DNA of 11,198 nt, from contig CAZTLE010000135.1 of the NCBI GenBank assembly GCA_964614415.1, forward strand, positions 1-11,198, given 5' to 3'. Below are positions 7,273 to 11,198 of this stretch, piece by piece; position 1 is the first letter of the stretch; every line of letters starts with the position of its first letter. The position numbers were made by a program, and so were the translations under genes. A model generated the notes under the pieces. The model was given only the letters and a program-made list of their open reading frames with translations. It had not been told where the DNA came from and did no database searches. This DNA is from CAZTLE01 sp964614415 (lineage in GTDB: Bacteria; Bacteroidota; Bacteroidia; Flavobacteriales; Flavobacteriaceae).

Positions 7273-7300
7273 TTTGAATCAAAATATAATACTTTTGAAT
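7273..7300. promoter_or_regulatory. Direct repeat TTTGAAT x2, candidate AraC operator
   Basis: TTTGAAT occurs at 7273-7279 and again at 7294-7300, start to start 21 bases, so on the same face of the helix two turns apart. AraC-family proteins commonly bind direct repeats with about this spacing because each monomer places two helix-turn-helix units in successive major grooves. Other short repeats share the region: TAATACT at 7254-7260 and 7287-7293, and the inverted pair ATACT (7289-7293) / AGTAT (7301-7305). The pair lies just upstream of the AraC gene and opposite the operon start. The assignment is inference; low complexity makes chance repeats possible. Confidence 0.4.
7290..7297 (+). promoter_or_regulatory. 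Possible -7 element of the AraC-family gene
   Basis: TACTTTTG matches TAnnTTTG and lies 17 bases before the ATG at 7315, which would give a very short leader. A TTTG at 7273-7276 is 13 bases upstream, shorter than the normal spacing. The element overlaps the second TTTGAAT repeat, so a protein bound there would block it (possible autoregulation). Confidence 0.33.
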
Positions 7301-7314
7301 AGTATATAACGATT

Positions 7315-8160
7315 ATGAAAGTTCTTGCGTTTACAATTCCCAAGTCCAAACGGGATGCTCTCATCCTGCAGGAGGACCAGGGAATCAAGTTCTACGAGTT
7401 ACTCCATCAGCATGAGGAGCTTCAAATAAGTTATGTAAAAGCGGGAGCCGGAACCCTTATTGTAGGGGATGCCATAAACAGCTATGGTCCCGGAGACTTC
7501 ATTGTCCTGGGAAGTAACCTACCTCATGTTTTCAGAAGCGATACTTCAAAGGGGGCACAGTCTCATATGCTCACCGTATTTTTCACGGAGGAGAGTTTTG
7601 GCTCCGGCTTCTTTGAGGTAGAAGAATTAAAAGGTCTTAAGGTGTTCTTTGATAAAGCGGCCAACGGATTTAAGGTAGAGAATGCCTCTCCGGAAGTAGT
7701 TGCCCTGTTCGAGCAACTTCAAATTGCTTCTCCGCTGGATCGGTTTGTAGCGTTCATACAGCTCTTACAACAGCTTAATGTCGTAGTGACGCAACCACTC
7801 TCTACCTTCGCCTCCCGGAAAAGATACAGTGACAATGAGGGTAATCGCATGAGTGCCGTCTATGAGTTCACGATCACAAACTTCAGAAATGACATTAGCC
7901 TGGATATGGTAAGTGAAGTGGCATCCATGACTAAGAATGCCTTTTGTAAATACTTTAAACAGCGTACCAATAAGACCTATACCTCCTTTGTGAACGAATT
8001 GCGCATCGAAGAGGCCTGTCATTTATTACGGTCACAACCGGAACGCCCCGTAGCCGAAATCGCCGAGGTCTCCGGATTTCAGAATATGTCACATTTCAAC
8101 AGGCGATTTAAAGGTTTAAAAGGAAAAACTCCGCTTGAATACCGGAAAGCCTTTACTTAG
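7315..8160 (+). CDS. AraC-family transcriptional regulator with cupin sensor domain
   Basis: This 281-residue protein has an N-terminal cupin-like sensor domain. The stretch from about residue 30 (HQHEELQISYVKAGAGTLIV) runs into YGPGDFIVLGSNLPHVFR (57-74), with the PGD and LPH features of AraC-type beta-barrels. The C-terminus has two helix-turn-helix units. The first is around 196-217 (LDMVSEVASMTKNAFCKYFK). The second is around 246-266 (AEIAEVSGFQNMSHFNRRFK), closing with the family hallmark GKTPLEYRK (270-278). It is transcribed divergently from the hydroxyproline operon, with only 131 bases between start codons. It is therefore probably the operon's regulator, responding to hydroxyproline or a pathway intermediate; the ligand is inferred from context only. 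The GDF and LPH residues do not by themselves reveal the ligand. Its TAG stop interlocks with the TAA stop of the YjbR-like gene on the other strand. Confidence 0.9.
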   Translation: MKVLAFTIPKSKRDALILQEDQGIKFYELLHQHEELQISYVKAGAGTLIVGDAINSYGPGDFIVLGSNLPHVFRSDTSKGAQSHMLTVFFTEESFGSGFFEVEELKGLKVFFDKAANGFKVENASPEVVALFEQLQIASPLDRFVAFIQLLQQLNVVVTQPLSTFASRKRYSDNEGNRMSAVYEFTITNFRNDISLDMVSEVASMTKNAFCKYFKQRTNKTYTSFVNELRIEEACHLLRSQPERPVAEIAEVSGFQNMSHFNRRFKGLKGKTPLEYRKAFT

Positions 8161-8516
8161 AGCCTGGCCCATTCTTCCCGCACCTTTTTGGGAAGGCCCT
8201 TCACGATAAGATCGTAGGAATGGTCGATCATCTTTAGTAGCAGGTTGTGGGGAATGTTCATTTCCAATTCGACCGTATTCCAGTGATGTTTATTCATGTG
8301 CCAGCCGGGACGTATGAGTCCGTCGTACTCCTCCCGAAGTTCAACCGCCCATTCGGGATCGCACTTCAGGTTGGCCCTTGACGGAATATGTTCCAGGCCT
8401 GAAATGGCAAACATCTTTCCCATAACCTTGAAAACAAGCGTTTTCTCATCAAACGGAAACGACTCTGTCACTCCCTTTTTAGCCAGGCAATACTCTCTGA
8501 ATTCTTCAATGTTCAT
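8157..8516 (-). CDS. MmcQ/YjbR family protein
   Basis: This 119-residue protein has the length and motifs of the YjbR/MmcQ family (CyaY-like fold). It starts MNIEEFREYCLAKKGVTESF, continues PFDEKTLVFKVMGKMFAI and NLKCDPEWA, and carries the hallmark PGWHMNKHHWNTV (70-82). It ends in a helical C-terminus containing YDLIVKGLPKKVREEW. Members are often annotated as DNA-binding because of their fold and a few reports, but the cellular role is not settled. It is the last gene of the second minus-strand operon, 3 bases after the transglutaminase-like gene. It has no evident link to hydroxyproline use. Nothing looks truncated. Confidence 0.88.
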   Translation of the reverse strand: MNIEEFREYCLAKKGVTESFPFDEKTLVFKVMGKMFAISGLEHIPSRANLKCDPEWAVELREEYDGLIRPGWHMNKHHWNTVELEMNIPHNLLLKMIDHSYDLIVKGLPKKVREEWARL

Positions 8517-8519
8517 AGC

Positions 8520-9455
8520 TCATTTCACTTTATAGCCCAGGGCGGGTTTTCCATCAAAATAGATTAGTAACTGCTGTTGTCCCAGCTCAATAGGTACGCC
8601 AAACTTGAGCAACTCCCCATCTCTGGAGGTCGTTACGGTTTGCTGTCCCATTCCATATGAATAAGTAACCGTTTCGGGTTCGGCATTCCGGATGGAAAAC
8701 AGGATCTCGTCAAAATAACTTGTGGTATCGATGGTTCCGTCTTTTGGGCTTTCCAAATCTTCAAAGGCCAGGTTTTCGGCAATGACCAATGGGCGGTTTG
8801 CAAAGGTCATCCTGTCCACGTCTTCATCCATAAAGGCATCTTCATACAAGTCGGGATAATGGGATTTGAAGAAATGTGCCGGAGGGGTTTTATAGAAAAA
8901 ATAGGTGGGTTCTTTGATGAATTTATCGGTATACCGACCTGCCCCCCAGGTGGGGTCAAATAAATGAGGCTCTCCATCAATGACCGCTACGTTCCACATG
9001 TGATTGGTGTTAAAGGCCCGGCCTATGTCGCTAAAATTAGTCTTGGTATCGCCACGAACCAGGTAGTTGGAGATACCCATAAGTTCACAAAGCCGTTCAA
9101 AAACCATAGCATAGCCTTCACACACGGCCACTCCTTTTTGAAGCGTACGTTGTATGATCTTTTGGCGCATCTTCTCCTCTTTTTCATTGCGCTCCCGGTA
9201 GTTTGCGAACGAATAGGAGAACTTTTTATACTCCTCGGGGTCGTAGGCGACATTTTCAATAAGCCAGGTATAAATGGCGCGTACTTTGTCCTCCTCGGTG
9301 GTAAAGTCCCGGGAGATATATTCAGCCATTTCTTCAGCCGATGTGAACTTCTTCGGATACAATTCGATCGCAGCATCTACCCGCTCATAATCCTGACCGA
9401 TCGCCGGGGTCAATACAACATAAAAAAGTACGAATATGTATTTCCTAAGAAGCAC
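8520..9455 (-). CDS. Secreted transglutaminase-like (kyphoscoliosis peptidase-type) protein
   Basis: This 311-residue protein has a signal peptide (MLLRKYIFVLFYVVLTPAIG, likely cut after Gly20 before QDYE), so it should act in the periplasm. A transglutaminase-like papain-fold core spans about residues 50-175. The putative catalytic triad is Cys112 in GVAVCEGYA, His152 in TNHMWN and Asp167 in LFDPTWG, all intact. In bacteria this fold usually serves as a cysteine protease or amidase rather than a crosslinking enzyme. The C-terminal 120 residues look beta-rich and carry no motif I recognise. The start is GTG at 9453-9455: an in-frame TAG at 9468-9470 leaves no ATG option before the signal peptide. 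GGAAAAG about 6 bases upstream may be its ribosome-binding site. It follows the DUF4260 gene after one base. Substrate unknown. Confidence 0.85.
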   Translation of the reverse strand: MLLRKYIFVLFYVVLTPAIGQDYERVDAAIELYPKKFTSAEEMAEYISRDFTTEEDKVRAIYTWLIENVAYDPEEYKKFSYSFANYRERNEKEEKMRQKIIQRTLQKGVAVCEGYAMVFERLCELMGISNYLVRGDTKTNFSDIGRAFNTNHMWNVAVIDGEPHLFDPTWGAGRYTDKFIKEPTYFFYKTPPAHFFKSHYPDLYEDAFMDEDVDRMTFANRPLVIAENLAFEDLESPKDGTIDTTSYFDEILFSIRNAEPETVTYSYGMGQQTVTTSRDGELLKFGVPIELGQQQLLIYFDGKPALGYKVK

Positions 9456-9456
9456 G

Positions 9457-9810
9457 CTAGTCTTTTCCTATACGACCCAAATGGGTGTTTTTAAAGCCAT
9501 CACTGTACTTGAGTCCGTATCCGAAAATACGGTCCATGGCAGCATGCGAGAACAAAATGATTCCGGTAAAAGTGATTGGATCGTTGCTTAAATACCATCC
9601 TGCTACCAGGATGATCAGGGCTATTCCTTTATGATGAAAAAGATTGTATACAAAGGCTCCCACTTTGGGGCCTGCCGCATAGCCAATCATTCCAATGTCA
9701 GGAGTAAGTATGAACACCGGGAAATACCACCAGGCGTAGTCCAATTGCGAGAACAGATAAATTCCGAATGCGAACTGCACGAGCTCCTCTAATTTTAATG
9801 TCGTTTTCAT
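9457..9810 (-). CDS. DUF4260 small membrane protein
   Basis: This 117-residue integral membrane protein matches the DUF4260 family. It shows WWYFPVFILTPDIGMIGYAAGP split over residues 27-48, GAFVYNLFHH at 51-60, SHAAMDRIFGYGLKY at 88-102 and THLGRIG at 109-115. Three or four hydrophobic segments are seen, at about 9-23, 26-46, 50-75 and 79-97. The conserved polar residues within or beside these segments (D38, N56, H59, H89, D93, R94) suggest more than a structural role, but no function is known for the family. Its ATG directly follows the stop codon of the cyclase-family gene (TAGATG), and its stop is one base from the next start, so it is translated as part of a packed operon. Confidence 0.9.
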   Translation of the reverse strand: MKTTLKLEELVQFAFGIYLFSQLDYAWWYFPVFILTPDIGMIGYAAGPKVGAFVYNLFHHKGIALIILVAGWYLSNDPITFTGIILFSHAAMDRIFGYGLKYSDGFKNTHLGRIGKD

Positions 9811-10557
9811 CTATAGTGATTTATAAAGTATGGGCTTGCTTGGCGTAGCATCGTTATGGAACGGTGCTATCATGAGGTTCAGCAGATAGGTTCCGTCGGC
9901 AATACTATCGGGAACATAAATGAACTCGGTAATTGTGGCGTTTGTACGGGGGGCATCCGGATAGTTCCAAAACGCTTTGTGGGCAGCTAGTAGTCCGTCA
10001 TCTTTTTCCTTATCTACCGAAGGCAGATCAATAAGCAAATGCATTATTCCCGCCTCTCGGATGAAGTTGGCCGCAGCTGCTTCCAAATAAGGCCAGTTAG
10101 TGTGAGAATGGTTCAGGGATCGCTTGTTTTCTGCATTAGGTAGTGTTCGCAACACCAGGGCTTCCGGTTTCTTTCCATCAAGTGCCTGAGAGACCTGCTC
10201 CGGTGTTATCACGGCATCCTCTCCCCGCTGTTCCGGGGTTATGGAAATGACTTCCGCCAGGAAAAGGAAACGGCCCAGGGCGTCGTTTACGGAGTGGAAT
10301 TCGGGCGTAATATGTCCCAAACATTCGGTATGGGTTCCGTGCGCATGCGGATTGAACTCAATGGTATTGAAATTGACCGGACCTCCTTCAGACACCTTGC
10401 CTACCCAATCATCAGAACGCACAGGTTCAATACGAGGAGCATCCAAATACCAGGCCAGGGGGTTTTCTTCCGAAGCGGTTAGCGGAATGGAAATATCCAA
10501 CGGATCTGACAGATCGATTGAATATTGGGTATTATCTATTGCTATTGTTGCTTTCAA
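9811..10557 (-). CDS. Cyclase / kynurenine formamidase-like metal-dependent hydrolase
   Basis: This 248-residue protein resembles the 'cyclase' family that includes bacterial kynurenine formamidase (KynB-like). The usual metal motif HxGTHxDxPxH appears here as H71-A-H-G-T-H76-T-E78-C-L-G-H82. Glu replaces Asp, and His71 is shifted one position relative to the standard spacing. This matches a subgroup rather than KynB itself, so the substrate should not be assumed to be N-formylkynurenine; no tryptophan genes are near. Other supportive segments are LLIDLPSVDKEKDDG (174-188) and the C-terminal NLMIAPFHNDATPSKPILY. The start is TTG at 10555-10557. An in-frame stop at 10570-10572 closes the frame upstream and the only other possible start is ATT, so a non-ATG start is required. 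It lies 7 bases after the hemW stop and abuts the DUF4260 gene. Confidence 0.82.
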   Translation of the reverse strand: MKATIAIDNTQYSIDLSDPLDISIPLTASEENPLAWYLDAPRIEPVRSDDWVGKVSEGGPVNFNTIEFNPHAHGTHTECLGHITPEFHSVNDALGRFLFLAEVISITPEQRGEDAVITPEQVSQALDGKKPEALVLRTLPNAENKRSLNHSHTNWPYLEAAAANFIREAGIMHLLIDLPSVDKEKDDGLLAAHKAFWNYPDAPRTNATITEFIYVPDSIADGTYLLNLMIAPFHNDATPSKPILYKSL

Positions 10558-10564
10558 TACGGAC

Positions 10565-11198
10565 TCAATTTACCAAAAATAGATCGGATGCAATTCCGTC
10601 ACTCAGGAATTTGCCTTCGCGACTCACGGTAAGTACGTCGTCCTGCAAATGCAGCAGCCCTCCTTTTAAATGAGACTGCGCGCATTGCATGGCGTGGTGT
10701 CTGAATGGAGCTCCAAATTCCGTTTCTATCTTCTGCAACGACACCCCCCGCTGTGTGCGTAGCCCGGTCATGATGTATTCGTTGTAGCGATCGCGACGTG
10801 AAAGGGTTTCACGCTCCAGGGGTAGTGTTCCTTTCTCCAGGGCTTTTATGTACAATCCGTTGTTCCGAATGTTCCAGCTTCGGATCGTACCATCGAACGA
10901 ATGGGCCGAAGGGCCCACGCCCAAATAGGGTTTGCCTTCCCAGTAGGCCGTGTTGTTTTTGGAATAATACCCCGGTTTTCCAAAGTTTGAGAATTCATAA
11001 TTCTCGAAACCGGCGGACCCTGCAATATCAAGTAGTTTGTAGTAGTGCTGTTGCGTCAATGCCTCATCCACAGGAGGTACGACCTCCTTTGCTATGAATT
11101 TTTCCAGGGCTGTGCCAGCTTCCACCGTAAGTGCGTAACAGGACCAGTGAGGCACTTCAAGGGACAAGGCAATTCTTAGATTCTCCTCCCATCGTTCC
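10565..11198 (-). CDS. hemW: HemW-type radical SAM protein, C-terminal part (5' end outside window)
   Basis: The frame is open to the window edge, giving the last about 210 residues of a protein that is usually about 375 long. The missing N-terminus should carry the CxxxCxxC iron-sulfur motif, so radical SAM activity cannot be judged here. The visible part begins ERWEENLRIALSLEVPHWSCYALTVEAGTAL, then FENYEFSNFGKPGYYSKNN and PYLGVGPSAHSF, and a HemN_C-type winged-helix end (RYNEYIMTGLRTQRGVSL). These are strongly typical of HemW, a heme chaperone long misannotated as coproporphyrinogen III oxidase. The HNxxY motif reported for HemW heme binding reads NNTAY here. The apparent TTG start at 11165-11167 is an internal Leu codon. 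It appears to lead the second minus-strand operon, or lies within it. Confidence 0.88.
   Translation of the reverse strand, partial: ERWEENLRIALSLEVPHWSCYALTVEAGTALEKFIAKEVVPPVDEALTQQHYYKLLDIAGSAGFENYEFSNFGKPGYYSKNNTAYWEGKPYLGVGPSAHSFDGTIRSWNIRNNGLYIKALEKGTLPLERETLSRRDRYNEYIMTGLRTQRGVSLQKIETEFGAPFRHHAMQCAQSHLKGGLLHLQDDVLTVSREGKFLSDGIASDLFLVN

Noticed and set aside
8964..9494. 176-codon open frame on the plus strand opposite the transglutaminase-like gene
   Set aside because: It is antisense to an intact gene with a signal peptide and full Cys-His-Asp triad, and shows no protein-like motif.
9811..10557. Firm assignment as kynurenine formamidase (kynB)
   Set aside because: The metal motif differs from KynB and no tryptophan degradation genes are nearby.
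1..11198. CRISPR array, tRNA, rRNA, insertion sequence or prophage genes
   Set aside because: No regularly spaced repeats, cloverleaf-like sequence, transposase or phage-type proteins were seen; the window is filled by metabolic and housekeeping genes.

Overview
The window looks like chromosomal DNA of a Bacteroidota member, most likely a marine or soil Flavobacteriia relative. The grounds are the families present (DUF885 and DUF4260 proteins, a Bacteroidota-style AraC regulator, a single-chain DadA-like oxidase), the lack of strong Shine-Dalgarno sites, TAnnTTTG-like promoter elements, and a REP-like palindrome of the kind common between flavobacterial genes. This taxonomic call is inference. 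Almost every base is coding, and genes overlap or touch within operons.

Layout. 1-351 (+) is the 3' end of an SseB-type gene. 352-509 is a convergent intergenic gap holding several palindromes. 510-7183 (-) is one tightly packed six-gene operon. Read in transcription order it encodes a DapA-family deaminase, a small eight-cysteine DUF1272 protein, an NADP-type aldehyde dehydrogenase, a secreted DUF885 metallopeptidase-like protein, a 4-hydroxyproline 2-epimerase and a DadA-like FAD oxidoreductase. 7184-7314 is an AT-rich divergent promoter region. 7315-8160 (+) is an AraC-family regulator. 8157-11198 (-) is a second packed operon: hemW (5' end outside the window), a cyclase/formamidase-family protein, a DUF4260 membrane protein, a secreted transglutaminase-like protein and a YjbR/MmcQ-like protein.

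How the genes work together. The first operon encodes the complete oxidative route for trans-4-hydroxy-L-proline, the signature residue of collagen. The epimerase makes cis-4-hydroxy-D-proline, the FAD enzyme oxidises it to 1-pyrroline-4-hydroxy-2-carboxylate, the DapA-family enzyme deaminates that to 2-oxoglutarate semialdehyde, and the dehydrogenase yields 2-oxoglutarate. The divergent AraC protein is the obvious candidate regulator. Two extra genes are woven into the operon. One is a secreted DUF885 protein that could release hydroxyproline or Hyp-containing peptides. The other is a DUF1272 zinc-ribbon-like protein whose gene overlaps both neighbours. These two are the main candidates for something not yet described. 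No transporter is visible.

The second operon has no obvious common pathway. Its notable details are Asn in place of His in the HemW heme-binding motif, a TTG-started cyclase-family gene with a variant metal motif, and a stop codon interlocked with that of the AraC gene.
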